The notes under the pieces were generated by a model. That model had not been told where the DNA came from. It saw only the letters and a list, made by a program, of their open reading frames with translations, and searched no databases. The position numbers and the translations under genes are program-made. This document shows positions 34,507-42,897 of a DNA stretch of 64,000 bases, in pieces. The stretch is from positions 186,001 to 250,000 of the forward strand of contig NZ_VDLV01000001.1 in assembly GCF_013608025.1 (NCBI RefSeq), in the 5' to 3' direction. Origin of the DNA: Pseudomonas brassicacearum subsp. neoaurantiaca (GTDB lineage: Bacteria > Pseudomonadota > Gammaproteobacteria > Pseudomonadales > Pseudomonadaceae). The number at the start of each line of letters is the position of its first letter. Position 1 is the first letter of the stretch.

Positions 34507-35756
34507 ACCTTTTCCGAATCGTGGCCTTTGCCTGTGCTTGCTTCTGCACGTCCGTGGTGATGGCCGCCGGCACGCTGCCGGTCGGTCCTGCCGCAGGGGA
34601 TATGGAGCTGTCGGCCTTCTATCGCTGGCCTGAAGCGATGCCCGCGTTGCCCGGGGTGCTGCTGAGAAGCGAGAGCCTGCCAGTGCAGGCGCAGATGCCC
34701 GCCGCCGCGCAGGCGTTGCGTCTGCTCTACAGTTCCAGCGACGAACGCTGGCATTCCGGTCTCGTTGCGGTCAGTGGCGCGTTGTACCTGCCGACGGGCA
34801 CTCCACCCGCCGAAGGCTGGCCGCTGCTGGCCTGGGCCCATGGCACGCTGGGGATTGCCGATGCGTGCGCGCCTTCCTGGACGGGGCTGCGCGATCGCGA
34901 CGCGGCGTACATCAATCGCTGGCTGGCGCGTGGCTTTGCGGTGGTCGTGACCGACTACCAAGGCCTGGGAGGGCCGGGACCGCATCCTTACACGTTCTGG
35001 CAAGCCGAGGGACGCTCCGTCATCGACTCGATTCGCGCTGCCCGCGCCATCCGGCCAGGGCTGATTGCCAATCGCACGTTCCTCGCCGGCCAATCCCAGG
35101 GCGGCGGAGCGGCGTTGGGCGCGGCCATCCTTGCCGCGAGCTACGCGCCGGAGCTGTCTATCCTGGGCGCGCTGCTGACGGCACCGAACAGCACCTTTCC
35201 CCAAGGCCCCATTTCGCTGCCACCGCGCCAGTCCAACACCGTGTTCCTGGCGCTGGCGTCCGGCGGCCTGCGCGACGACGGGCCGCGAGTAGAAGGCATC
35301 CTGACCACCAAGGGTCTTCAATTGCTGGCGGTCGCCCGGCAGAGCTGCACCCGTGACGTCGCGCTCAAATCCAAGGCATTGCAGATCAGTTCGTTTGCCG
35401 AGCTGTTGACCATCACTCCAGAGACGCTGGCCGGGCTTCGTATCCCGACCACCGACATGCCACAGGCATCCATCGCCTTCCCGCTGTTCATCGCCACCGG
35501 CCAGGCAGATCACACGATTACGCCGGAGCGGCAATATGCGGTCGCGGCGGCGTTGTGCGCCGCCGGCAACGCAGTCACTTGGCGCATGTATGAAGGCCTG
35601 GGGCACGACGGGGTGCTGCATGGTTCGCTGGAAGATGCCTTAGCCTTCGTCGGGGCCCGGCTTGGCGGACAGGACGCTGGTTCAAATTGCGCAACCCTGC
35701 AATGGCCCGGTCCGCCAGGTGAACGAAATCCTGATGCGCTGTTCAATGACGATTGA
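34503..35756 (+). CDS. Secreted alpha/beta hydrolase (secretory-lipase type)
   Basis: 417 residues with a clear signal peptide (MNLFRIVAFACACFCTSVVMAA), so it acts in the periplasm or outside. Nucleophile elbow AGQSQGGGAALG, later Asp in IATGQADHTI and His in EGLGHDGVLHG form the likely triad; HGTLGIADACAP contributes the oxyanion hole. The overall layout matches the LIP-type secretory lipase family. It overlaps the cytosolic esterase gene by 4 bp. Together the two may release and then process the imported acid: one hydrolase outside, one inside (inference). The stop lies 5 bp from the convergent SDR gene. Confidence 0.85.
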   Translation: MNLFRIVAFACACFCTSVVMAAGTLPVGPAAGDMELSAFYRWPEAMPALPGVLLRSESLPVQAQMPAAAQALRLLYSSSDERWHSGLVAVSGALYLPTGTPPAEGWPLLAWAHGTLGIADACAPSWTGLRDRDAAYINRWLARGFAVVVTDYQGLGGPGPHPYTFWQAEGRSVIDSIRAARAIRPGLIANRTFLAGQSQGGGAALGAAILAASYAPELSILGALLTAPNSTFPQGPISLPPRQSNTVFLALASGGLRDDGPRVEGILTTKGLQLLAVARQSCTRDVALKSKALQISSFAELLTITPETLAGLRIPTTDMPQASIAFPLFIATGQADHTITPERQYAVAAALCAAGNAVTWRMYEGLGHDGVLHGSLEDALAFVGARLGGQDAGSNCATLQWPGPPGERNPDALFNDD

Positions 35757-35761
35757 AGCGT

Positions 35762-36595
35762 TCAGGCCTTCGCGTCGATGTCCGCTGAGAACGTCATGTC
35801 CTTGTATTTTTCCAGCGACCGGATTCGCTCGGCGAGCGCTTCGCTGATGGATGCGTAGGCTGTACTGCCCAAGGCCAGGCGTAGCGGCGGATGAATCATA
35901 TCTGCGGCATCGATCAAGGCCTCGACGGTTCTTCCAGCGTCGCCCTTGACGACGAAGTCACCCGAGGCCAATGCCCGGCGAACCTCCCCGGCCGGGGTGT
36001 CTTCATAGCAGGCCATGGGTGTCGTGCGATCCAGCCCTTCGGCAAAATGGGTGGCGGTGGGGCCAGGCTCGATGATCACGAAATCGATCGCGAACGGCGC
36101 GACCTCCTTGGCCACGGACTCGACGAACCCTTCGATGCCCCATTTGGTCGCATGGTAAAGACTGAAGCCTGGGTAGGCTATCTGGCCGCCTTCCGAGGAC
36201 ACTTGGACGATGCGGCCGCCACCGTGGGCGCGCAGATGCGGCAGTACCGCGCGTATGAGGTGAATGGAGCCGATGAGGTTCGTCGCGAGTTGGCGTTCGA
36301 TCTGCTCGGGACTGGCTTCTTCGGCGGCCCCGAACAGGCCGTAACCGGCGTTGCTTACGACCACATCAATCCGTCCGGCTGCTTCGAAGGCCTGTGAAAC
36401 AACCGCAGTGATTGCCGCTGTATCGGTGACATCGAGTGTCAGTACCTGCAAGCGATCGCCGTGTAACGCCAGCAAATCGTCCAGCGCGCCTTGCCTGCGC
36501 AGCGTGGCGATGACACGGTCGCCGCGCCCGAGCAACCGCTCGCAGAGAAGACGGCCGAGGCCGGTGGATGTACCTGTAATCAACCAAGTTTTCAT
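35762..36595 (-). CDS. Short-chain dehydrogenase/reductase
   Basis: 277 residues from ATG 36595; an open stretch further upstream runs into the REP pair and is not coding. Rossmann motif LITGTSTGLGRLLCERLLGRG (residues 5-25), NAG-type motif VVSNAGYGLFG, catalytic Ser in VQVSSEGGQIAYPGFSLYHATKWGIEGF with YHATK as the Tyr-Lys pair. Classical SDR, NADP-type because of the following basic residues (ATLRRQG). A common orphan oxidoreductase class; context gives no substrate. A REP-like pair lies 26 bp upstream of its start. Confidence 0.9.
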   Translation of the reverse strand: MKTWLITGTSTGLGRLLCERLLGRGDRVIATLRRQGALDDLLALHGDRLQVLTLDVTDTAAITAVVSQAFEAAGRIDVVVSNAGYGLFGAAEEASPEQIERQLATNLIGSIHLIRAVLPHLRAHGGGRIVQVSSEGGQIAYPGFSLYHATKWGIEGFVESVAKEVAPFAIDFVIIEPGPTATHFAEGLDRTTPMACYEDTPAGEVRRALASGDFVVKGDAGRTVEALIDAADMIHPPLRLALGSTAYASISEALAERIRSLEKYKDMTFSADIDAKA

Positions 36596-36620
36596 CGTGC
36601 ACTCTCCTTGGACATGCCCT

Positions 36621-36704
36621 GTGGGAGCGAGCCTGCTCGCGAAGGCGGTGGTCAGCATGAGGTGTGTACAGAAAGGGCCTCTTCGCGAGCAGGCTCGCTC
36701 CCAC
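36621..36704. repeat. REP-like inverted pair
   Basis: Two exactly inverted 24-bp arms, 36621-36644 (begins GTGGGAGCGAGCC) and 36681-36704, separated by 36 bp. Same family as the array at 7668 and the pair at 61393. It lies between the divergent SDR and treS genes. Confidence 0.88.
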
Positions 36705-36821
36705 ATTGGTCTGGCGCAGGCGTTTCAGAGTTCACGCCGAACAGACGGTCCGGCGAATAACAACCGGCCCTTGGTCTCAATGCAACGAATGCCGGGTCGA
36801 GGCCTCTGATGACTAACGAGC

Positions 36822-36855
36822 CGCAGCTTTGAACCCCAGGACTGCTGCGTTTTTT
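36822..36855 (+). terminator. Weak hairpin with T-run in the treS leader
   Basis: CGCAGC (36822-36827), a 16-nt loop, GCTGCG (36844-36849) and six T's. It ends 23 bp before the treS start on the same strand, so if real it might act as an attenuator rather than an end signal. Confidence 0.3.
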
Positions 36856-36878
36856 CATCCCGACAGGTGATTGTTTTC

Positions 36879-38945
36879 ATGACGATGGCTGAGAAAAACC
36901 ACATTGACTGGCTGGTCGAACAATCGATGCTCAAGGCTGCGAGGCAGCGGGCCAAGCTCTATTCGGGGCAGGGACGTCTCTGGCAGCAGCCCTTTGCGCA
37001 CACTCGCCCCCGTGATGCCTCGGCGCTGTCTTCGGTGTGGTTTACGGCGTACCCAGTGTCCATCGTTACCCGCGAAGAGGGCACCGTCCTCGAGGCGCTG
37101 GGGGACGAAACGCTGTGGCACGCGTTGTCGAAAATCGGTATCCAGGGCATCCACAACGGCCCGCTGAAGCAATCGGGTGGCCTGCGGGGCACCCGATACA
37201 CTCCGACCATCGATGGCAACTTCGACCGCATCAGCTTCGACATCGACCCGGAACTGGGTACCGAGGCCCAGCTCCAGGCGTTGACGCGCATGGCCGCTGC
37301 GCACAACGCGGTGGTCATTGACGATGTCATCCCGTCCCATACTGGTAAAGGTGCGGATTTTCGCCTGGCAGAAATGGCCTATGAAGATTATCCGGGGCTC
37401 TACCACATGGTGGAGATCCGCGAGGAAGACTGGCCGCTGCTCCCCGAGGTCGAGGAGGGGCGTGATGCGCAGAACCTCACCGCGCAGCAGGTGGACGCTC
37501 TGCGGGACAAGCACTACATCGTTGGCCAGTTGCAGCGAGTGATTTTCTTCGAGCCCGGCGTCAAGGAAACCGACTGGAGTGCGACCCCTGTCGTCATAGG
37601 CGTCGATGGCAAGCCGCGGCGTTGGGTCTACCTGCATTATTTCAAGGAAGGCCAGCCGTCGCTGAACTGGCTCGACCCAAGCTTTGCCGCGCAGCAGATG
37701 ATCATCGGCGATGCGCTGCACGCCATCGATTGCATGGGGGCGAAGATCCTCCGTCTGGATGCCAACGGCTTTCTTGGCGTGGAACGCAAGCTCGACGGCA
37801 CCGCCTGGTCCGAGAGCCATCCGTTGTCGATCACCGGCAACCAGTTGCTCGGCGGTGCGATTCGCAAGGCCGGCGGTTTCAGTTTCCAGGAGCTGAACCT
37901 GACCCTCGATGACATCGCCGCCATGTCCCACGGCGGCGCGGACCTGTCCTATGACTTCATCACGCGCCCGGCCTACCAGCATGCATTACTGATGGGCGAC
38001 ACCGAATTCCTGCGGTTGATGCTGCGCCAGATGCATGCCTTCGGCATCGATCCGGGGTCGCTGATCCACGCGTTGCAGAACCACGACGAATTGACCCTCG
38101 AGCTGGTGCATTTTTGGACGCTGCACGCCCACGACACCTACCTGTACCAAGGCCAGACGTTCCCCGGCAGCATCTTACGCGAGCACATCCGCGAGCAGAT
38201 GTACGAGCGCCTGTCCGGTGAACATGCGCCTTACAACCTCCGGTTCGTGACCAACGGCGTGTCCTGCACCACGGCCAGTATCATCACCGCGGCGTTGGGC
38301 ATTCGCGATCTCGATGCGATCACCGCCGCCGATATCCAACAGATTCGCCAGGTCCACCTGTTGCTGGTGATGTTCAACGCCATGCAGCCGGGCGTGTTCG
38401 CCTTGTCGGGCTGGGATCTGGTGGGGGCATTGCCGCTGCCGGCGGAGCAGGTCGAACACCTGATGCGCGACGGCGATACGCGCTGGATTCATCGCGGTGC
38501 CTACGACCTGGTGGACCTCAACCCGCAAGCGCCGTTGTCGGCTGGGCAGATGCCCCGGGCAAGGACTTTGTACGGCAGCCTGCCGGGCCAATTGAAGGAT
38601 CCGGATTCGTTCGCCTCGCAACTGCGCAGGATCCTGGCTGCGCGCCGGGCCTACGACATCGCGGCGAGTCGCCAGATACTGATTCCGGACGTCGAACATC
38701 CGGCGCTGCTGATCATGGTCCACGAACTGCCGGCCGGCAAAGGCACGCAGATTACTGCGCTGAACTTCGGCTCGACGCCGATCACTGAAACCCTGCACCT
38801 GCCGGATATTGCGCCGGGGCCGGTGGTGGACATCATCAATGAGCGGGTCGAAGGGGATCTCACGGACGAGGGCGAGTTCACCATCACGCTGGATGCGTTC
38901 GAGGGGTTGGCGCTGCGGGTGGTGAGCAGCTCGCCGATGATCTAG
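36879..38945 (+). CDS. treS: Trehalose synthase / maltose alpha-D-glucosyltransferase
   Basis: 688 residues from ATG 36879 (AGGTGA upstream). GH13-family enzyme of the Pseudomonas TreS type, which converts maltose to trehalose in the cytosol. Recognised from [80 protein letters not shown] (nucleophile Asp), [17 protein letters not shown] (transition-state Asp) and [22 protein letters not shown]. Length equals the 689-residue class. The usual neighbours treY/treZ/glgE are absent, so this is the lone-treS form. It contributes to osmotic and desiccation tolerance. A strong hairpin follows the stop. Confidence 0.95.
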   Translation: MTMAEKNHIDWLVEQSMLKAARQRAKLYSGQGRLWQQPFAHTRPRDASALSSVWFTAYPVSIVTREEGTVLEALGDETLWHALSKIGIQGIHNGPLKQSGGLRGTRYTPTIDGNFDRISFDIDPELGTEAQLQALTRMAAAHNAVVIDDVIPSHTGKGADFRLAEMAYEDYPGLYHMVEIREEDWPLLPEVEEGRDAQNLTAQQVDALRDKHYIVGQLQRVIFFEPGVKETDWSATPVVIGVDGKPRRWVYLHYFKEGQPSLNWLDPSFAAQQMIIGDALHAIDCMGAKILRLDANGFLGVERKLDGTAWSESHPLSITGNQLLGGAIRKAGGFSFQELNLTLDDIAAMSHGGADLSYDFITRPAYQHALLMGDTEFLRLMLRQMHAFGIDPGSLIHALQNHDELTLELVHFWTLHAHDTYLYQGQTFPGSILREHIREQMYERLSGEHAPYNLRFVTNGVSCTTASIITAALGIRDLDAITAADIQQIRQVHLLLVMFNAMQPGVFALSGWDLVGALPLPAEQVEHLMRDGDTRWIHRGAYDLVDLNPQAPLSAGQMPRARTLYGSLPGQLKDPDSFASQLRRILAARRAYDIAASRQILIPDVEHPALLIMVHELPAGKGTQITALNFGSTPITETLHLPDIAPGPVVDIINERVEGDLTDEGEFTITLDAFEGLALRVVSSSPMI

Positions 38946-38952
38946 GGGAAGC

Positions 38953-38988
38953 AAATCGAGGTGAATGATCGCTCAATCACCTCGATTT
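38953..38988 (+). terminator. Hairpin after treS
   Basis: AAATCGAGGTGA, 12-nt loop, TCACCTCGATTT: a perfect 12-bp stem 8 bp past the treS stop, short T-run. It also stands before the convergent MFS gene's stop at 39011, so it may work both ways. Confidence 0.7.
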
Positions 38989-39010
38989 CGCTGCAAGCGC
39001 GTCGTGGAAA

Positions 39011-40282
39011 TTATCGAGGTGCGGTGTTGGCTGCAGACGCTTGCTCCGCCACGGTGGATTTGGGCGAGCGCATCAACAAGGGGCCGAACGTAGCCAGCAG
39101 CCCAAGCATGACCAGCGGGAAAAACATCAGCTTGCTCAAGCCAAAATTACTCACGATCACGGTAATGGCTGCGGGGCCGACCAGCATCCCTGAAAAACCG
39201 ATGCAGTTGACGATTCCGATATTGCGACCGGCATATTCCGGGTCCCTGCGCCCGGCGGCGGAGATCATCAGGGGCGCGATGCAGGACAGGCCAAGCCCGA
39301 ACAGCGCGAAGCCGACGATCCCCGTCGTTGCGCTGCCGCCAACGATGGTCAGGATCATGCCCAGCACGCATACCACCCCGCAGCCGAAAACCACTTGGGC
39401 ATTGCCGAACGCCGCGGCCAACCGATCGCCGAACAATCGTCCGACGAACGCGGCCCCGACGAATACAGACACCGCCATGCCCGCCGTCGACGTACTGGTC
39501 GAGAATTCTCGACGAATGTATTCCTGGCCCCAATCGGCAATCGCGTTTTCGCCCATCATGCTCCCCAGCAACAAGGTGCCGAGGGCAATCATCACCAGCA
39601 GGGTTTTGACCGACGGCCCGGTACCGGCTTCGCCAGTGGGCGCGCCTGTCTGCCAATCGCTGTTCGACGGTTCCGGAACGTCGTGTTTACCCAAGAGCCA
39701 TCGGCTGAAGACGCACCCCACCAGGAACATCGCCAGGCCCAGCACAGTAAAGGGGACTTGTACGCTGTCGGTATACAGGCCGGTCAGCCAACTGCAGACC
39801 ATCCCCAGCAAGAAGCCACCCAAGGAATAGAACGCGTGGAAACCGGACATGATCGAGCGTCGATAGAAACGCTCGACTTGAACTCCATGGGCGTTCAACG
39901 CGGTATCCAGCGCGCCGCGCAGCAGGCCGAGTACCACGCCAAAGCTCAGCGCGAACCAGAAGCCTGTGACGAAGCCCAGTGGAATGATTGAAAGAGGATA
40001 GGCGAGGGCGCAGATGGTGATGACCGGCTTCGCCCCGAAGCTGTCGAGCAAGCGACCCACCCACAGCGCCCCCGCCGCCGAACCGACGCCGACGCCGAGC
40101 GCGATCAAGCCGAAGTCCCCATCGCCCAGCTCACCGCTGAAACCCAGTTGCGCCCGGAAGACGCTGACGCCTGTGGACCAGATGTACATCATGGCGCCAA
40201 TCATCATGAAGCCGAGAAAAGTCGCGATGCGCGCCTTGCGGATACGACCGGGGACCGGTGTCGTTTCTAGAGTCTTGATCAC
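39011..40282 (-). CDS. MFS transporter (first of a divergent paralogous pair)
   Basis: 423 residues from GTG 40282, chosen because AGGA lies nine bases upstream and because longer in-frame starts would reach toward the operator at 40325. Twelve hydrophobic segments; FLGFMMIGAMMYIWSTGVSVFRAQLG begins TM1. It shares with the gene at 40519 a segment of the form GAxxTALNxxGVxVER, then SIMSGFHAFYSLGG in TM5, so the two are paralogues of the YbjJ-like subgroup. Likely uptake or export of a sugar-like compound. A palindromic LacI-type operator lies 43 bp upstream of the start. Confidence 0.88.
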   Translation of the reverse strand: MIKTLETTPVPGRIRKARIATFLGFMMIGAMMYIWSTGVSVFRAQLGFSGELGDGDFGLIALGVGVGSAAGALWVGRLLDSFGAKPVITICALAYPLSIIPLGFVTGFWFALSFGVVLGLLRGALDTALNAHGVQVERFYRRSIMSGFHAFYSLGGFLLGMVCSWLTGLYTDSVQVPFTVLGLAMFLVGCVFSRWLLGKHDVPEPSNSDWQTGAPTGEAGTGPSVKTLLVMIALGTLLLGSMMGENAIADWGQEYIRREFSTSTSTAGMAVSVFVGAAFVGRLFGDRLAAAFGNAQVVFGCGVVCVLGMILTIVGGSATTGIVGFALFGLGLSCIAPLMISAAGRRDPEYAGRNIGIVNCIGFSGMLVGPAAITVIVSNFGLSKLMFFPLVMLGLLATFGPLLMRSPKSTVAEQASAANTAPR

Positions 40283-40324
40283 GCTGCATTGTCCTGTTGT
40301 TTTTGTGGGGGGCATGCACAGATG

Positions 40325-40340
40325 AGTTATACGTATAACT
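40325..40340. promoter_or_regulatory. LacI-type operator O1
   Basis: AGTTATACGTATAACT, a perfect 16-bp palindrome with the central CG usual for LacI-family sites, 43 bp before the MFS start at 40282. Copies O2, O3 and O4 share the core. Confidence 0.85.
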
Positions 40341-40478
40341 GGCAAAAAGTAAAATCGAGTGGCCGTTCGCTGTCAACTGCTTTTGGATCTATGGTCCGTA
40401 TTTAAGATGGATCATGGCCATTCAGGCGGCAAATACAGTTTTCCGGGCATAGCGGCGTGGTCTATTTGGTGAATTTGG

Positions 40479-40492
40479 GTTATACGTATAAC
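40479..40492. promoter_or_regulatory. LacI-type operator O2
   Basis: GTTATACGTATAAC, perfect 14-bp palindrome, 27 bp before the GTG start of the MFS gene at 40519. O1 and O2 start 154 bp apart in one divergent intergenic region, which would allow DNA looping. Confidence 0.85.
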
Positions 40493-40518
40493 TTAATCCG
40501 TCCAACGTAGAGCCCTTC

Positions 40519-41688
40519 GTGTCTTCACAACAGCAAACATTGCCGTGCATCACTCCCCACATGGCTGCCTATCGGCTGACGTTCCTGATGGCCGGCCTCT
40601 GCATGGGCGCATGGGCGCCCCTGGTTCCGTTCGCGCGCAATCGCGCCAGGATCGACGACGGCGCGTTGGGTCTTCTGTTACTTTGCCTTGGGCTGGGGTC
40701 GTTGATCATGATGCCGCTTGCCGGAGTCCTGAATGCGCGTCGGGGCTGTCGTTTCACCATGCATGTCGGCATCGCGCTGGTTTTCCTGACGCTGCCGCTG
40801 TTGGCTACGGTGCATTCGTTCTCCGGCCTGGTGGTGACCCTCATGCTCTTTGGCGCGGGCTGCGGAACGGTCGATGTGACCATGAATGTGCAAGGCGTGA
40901 TGGTCGAGCGCGCTACCGGGCGGTCTCTCATGTCCGGCTTCCATGGTTTGTTCAGCCTTGGAACGATTGTCAGCGCCGCGGTGATCACCGGGTTGTTATG
41001 GCTCGGTGCGACACCGTTGCTTGCCAGTTGCGCGGTGCTGGTGGCGCTGGGCGCCTTCGTGTTGACGGCCGGACGCCAGATGTTGGGGCGTAGCGGCGAC
41101 GCAGCCGGCCCTGTCTTTGCCAGGCCCTCCGGCAACGTATTGATGCTTGGGATACTCTGCCTGATCGCATTTCTCGCCGAAGGCGCCATCCTTGATTGGA
41201 GCGCGGTGTTCCTCGTTCAGGTTCGTGCTGTCGAGCCTGCCATTGCAGGCCTGGGCTATGCGGTGTTTGCCGTGATGATGGCCTTGGGACGATTGACTGG
41301 CGACCGGATTGTGGCGAGGCTCGGTCCCCGCACGGTGCTCGTGGGCGGGGGCCTGATCGTCATGTCGGGATTCGTGCTGGTGGTGTTCGCGACAAACTGG
41401 TTATGGAACCTGGTGGGTTTCGGGGTCGTTGGCGCGGGGCTGGCGAACGTCGCTCCGGTTTATCTGTCGCTGGCCGGTGCCCAGCGCACGATGCCGGGTG
41501 AGTTGGCGATTGCCGCAGCCACCAGCCTCGGTTACCTCGGCATCCTGATGGGGCCGGCGGCAGTGGGTTTGTTCGCGCACCTGTCCAGTCTCTCGGCGGC
41601 GCTGCTGGCCGTTGCTTCACTGATGACCGCGATTATCGTCAGCGCCGCTCGGCTGGTTCCGAAGGCTTCCCGCCAGCGGTTACACTGA
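40519..41688 (+). CDS. MFS transporter (second of the divergent pair)
   Basis: 389 residues from GTG 40519. Twelve predicted membrane segments; opening LTFLMAGLCMGAWAPLVPFARNRA and the central GAGCGTVDVTMNVQGVMVERATGRSLMSGFHGLFSLG mark the YbjJ-like MFS subgroup and its kinship to the oppositely oriented gene. Operator O2 is 27 bp upstream. It is followed 57 bp later by the LacI-family gene on the same strand, which carries no own operator copy, so repressor and transporter may be cotranscribed and self-limiting. Confidence 0.88.
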   Translation: MSSQQQTLPCITPHMAAYRLTFLMAGLCMGAWAPLVPFARNRARIDDGALGLLLLCLGLGSLIMMPLAGVLNARRGCRFTMHVGIALVFLTLPLLATVHSFSGLVVTLMLFGAGCGTVDVTMNVQGVMVERATGRSLMSGFHGLFSLGTIVSAAVITGLLWLGATPLLASCAVLVALGAFVLTAGRQMLGRSGDAAGPVFARPSGNVLMLGILCLIAFLAEGAILDWSAVFLVQVRAVEPAIAGLGYAVFAVMMALGRLTGDRIVARLGPRTVLVGGGLIVMSGFVLVVFATNWLWNLVGFGVVGAGLANVAPVYLSLAGAQRTMPGELAIAAATSLGYLGILMGPAAVGLFAHLSSLSAALLAVASLMTAIIVSAARLVPKASRQRLH

Positions 41689-41704
41689 GCGTCTTTTTTT
41701 TCAC

Positions 41705-41722
41705 GGACCTCGCCTGAGGTCC
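41705..41722. repeat. Short perfect hairpin before the LacI gene
   Basis: GGACCTC-GCCT-GAGGTCC, 16 bp after the MFS stop and 22 bp before the LacI-family start. The T-run precedes rather than follows it, so it is not a normal terminator; a role in mRNA processing or differential expression is possible. Confidence 0.45.
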
Positions 41723-41744
41723 TTCAAGGTTTGGGATACACGCG

Positions 41745-42839
41745 ATGGCATCGGTTTCAATGAAAGACGTAGCACTGGCGGCAGGGGTGTCCCAGCCGGC
41801 GGTGTCCTACGCCTACAATCGCCCCTCCAAGTTGTCGCAGGCCCAGCGCGAGCACATTCTCCAGGTGGCTGCTTCGTTGGGCTACCCGGGGCCGAACGTC
41901 CTGGGGCGTAGCCTTCGCTCCGGAAAAATCGGGGCGATCGGGCTGATGATGATGGACAAGCTGTCGCTGGCATTCGCTGACCCCTGCACGATTGCCTTGC
42001 TACGGGGCATCAGCGAAGTGGGGGAACTGGAAAATGTCGCGCTGACCTTGTTTCCCCTCAACAACAACCGGCTCGTCGGTCGCGCCCCGGCTGAGAAACA
42101 TGGCAGCCTGGCGCTGCGTGGCCTGGTGGACGGCCTGATCATTTCGACATTGCCCGATGACCACCCCGCGGTATTGGCGGTGGTGAAGCAGAACATCCCT
42201 TTTGTGGTGATCGACTCGCCACTGGTACCCGACTCGTTTTTTGTCGGGATTGACGACCGGGGTGCCGCTCGCATGCAGGTCCAACATCTGCTGGACCTGG
42301 GGCACCGGAAGATCGGGATCATCATCGACCGGCTCAATCCTGACGGTTATCGCGGCCCGATTGACCGGCAGCGATTCGAAAGCGCGAGCGAACGTATCGT
42401 CAGGGAGCGCCTCACGGGGTATCTCGAAGCCGCCAGCGAAGCTGGCCTGGCGTTCGAAGACCTGAGCATCATTGAAGCGGGCGGATTGGATTCGACGTCC
42501 GGACAAGCGGCGGCGTTTACGCTGCTGACCTCCAACGATGTCACGGCGGTCGTTGCCTGTTCGGACGTCATGGCAATCGCTTGCATGAAGACGGCCCATG
42601 CGCTCAATCGCGACGTCCCGCAAAGCCTTTCGGTGATCGGTTTCGACGACATTCCGGAAGCGGTTCAGCTCGGCTTGACGACCATTGGTCAACCCATGGT
42701 GGAGAAGGGGGTCTACGCCGCGAGAATGTTGACTGAACAACTCAATGCTCCGGCGGGCACCCGGCTCCAGCCCGAGCAGAAGATCTTCCCGACGAAACTC
42801 ATCGTGCGCACGTCGACGCAGGCTGTACAGGCACCCTGA
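41745..42839 (+). CDS. LacI-family transcriptional repressor
   Basis: 364 residues. N-terminal LacI HTH: VSMKDVALAAGVSQPAVSYAYNRPSKLSQAQREHILQVAASLGYPGPN (about 4-51), with the hinge-helix part following. The periplasmic-binding-like sensor domain shows IGLMMMDKLSL, ARMQVQHLLDLGHRKIGII, VACSDVMAIACMKTAHALN and LSVIGFDDIPEA, typical of the GalR/LacI core. It is the only LacI-type regulator in the window, and four near-identical palindromes with the LacI-style core TTATACGTATAA lie before the MFS pair and the ThuA operon, so it most likely controls both. The inducer is probably a sugar or derivative. Confidence 0.94.
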   Translation: MASVSMKDVALAAGVSQPAVSYAYNRPSKLSQAQREHILQVAASLGYPGPNVLGRSLRSGKIGAIGLMMMDKLSLAFADPCTIALLRGISEVGELENVALTLFPLNNNRLVGRAPAEKHGSLALRGLVDGLIISTLPDDHPAVLAVVKQNIPFVVIDSPLVPDSFFVGIDDRGAARMQVQHLLDLGHRKIGIIIDRLNPDGYRGPIDRQRFESASERIVRERLTGYLEAASEAGLAFEDLSIIEAGGLDSTSGQAAAFTLLTSNDVTAVVACSDVMAIACMKTAHALNRDVPQSLSVIGFDDIPEAVQLGLTTIGQPMVEKGVYAARMLTEQLNAPAGTRLQPEQKIFPTKLIVRTSTQAVQAP

Positions 42840-42847
42840 GCCTAGCT

Positions 42848-42885
42848 GGCGGGACTGCGGCGTAGCGCTACACCGCAGTCCCGCC
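42848..42885. terminator. Long hairpin between convergent LacI and GMC genes
   Basis: GGCGGGACTGCGG and CCGCAGTCCCGCC are exact 13-bp arms; the loop itself holds GTAGC-GCTAC. It lies between two convergent stops (42839 and 42898) and lacks a T-run, so it may be a bidirectional or 3'-stabilising structure. Confidence 0.65.
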
Positions 42886-42897
42886 CTGGGGTTTGAA

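Noticed and set aside
41690..41722. T-run and hairpin after the second MFS gene as a terminator
   Set aside because: The T-run comes before the hairpin on the coding strand, so it does not fit an intrinsic terminator; kept only as an inverted repeat.
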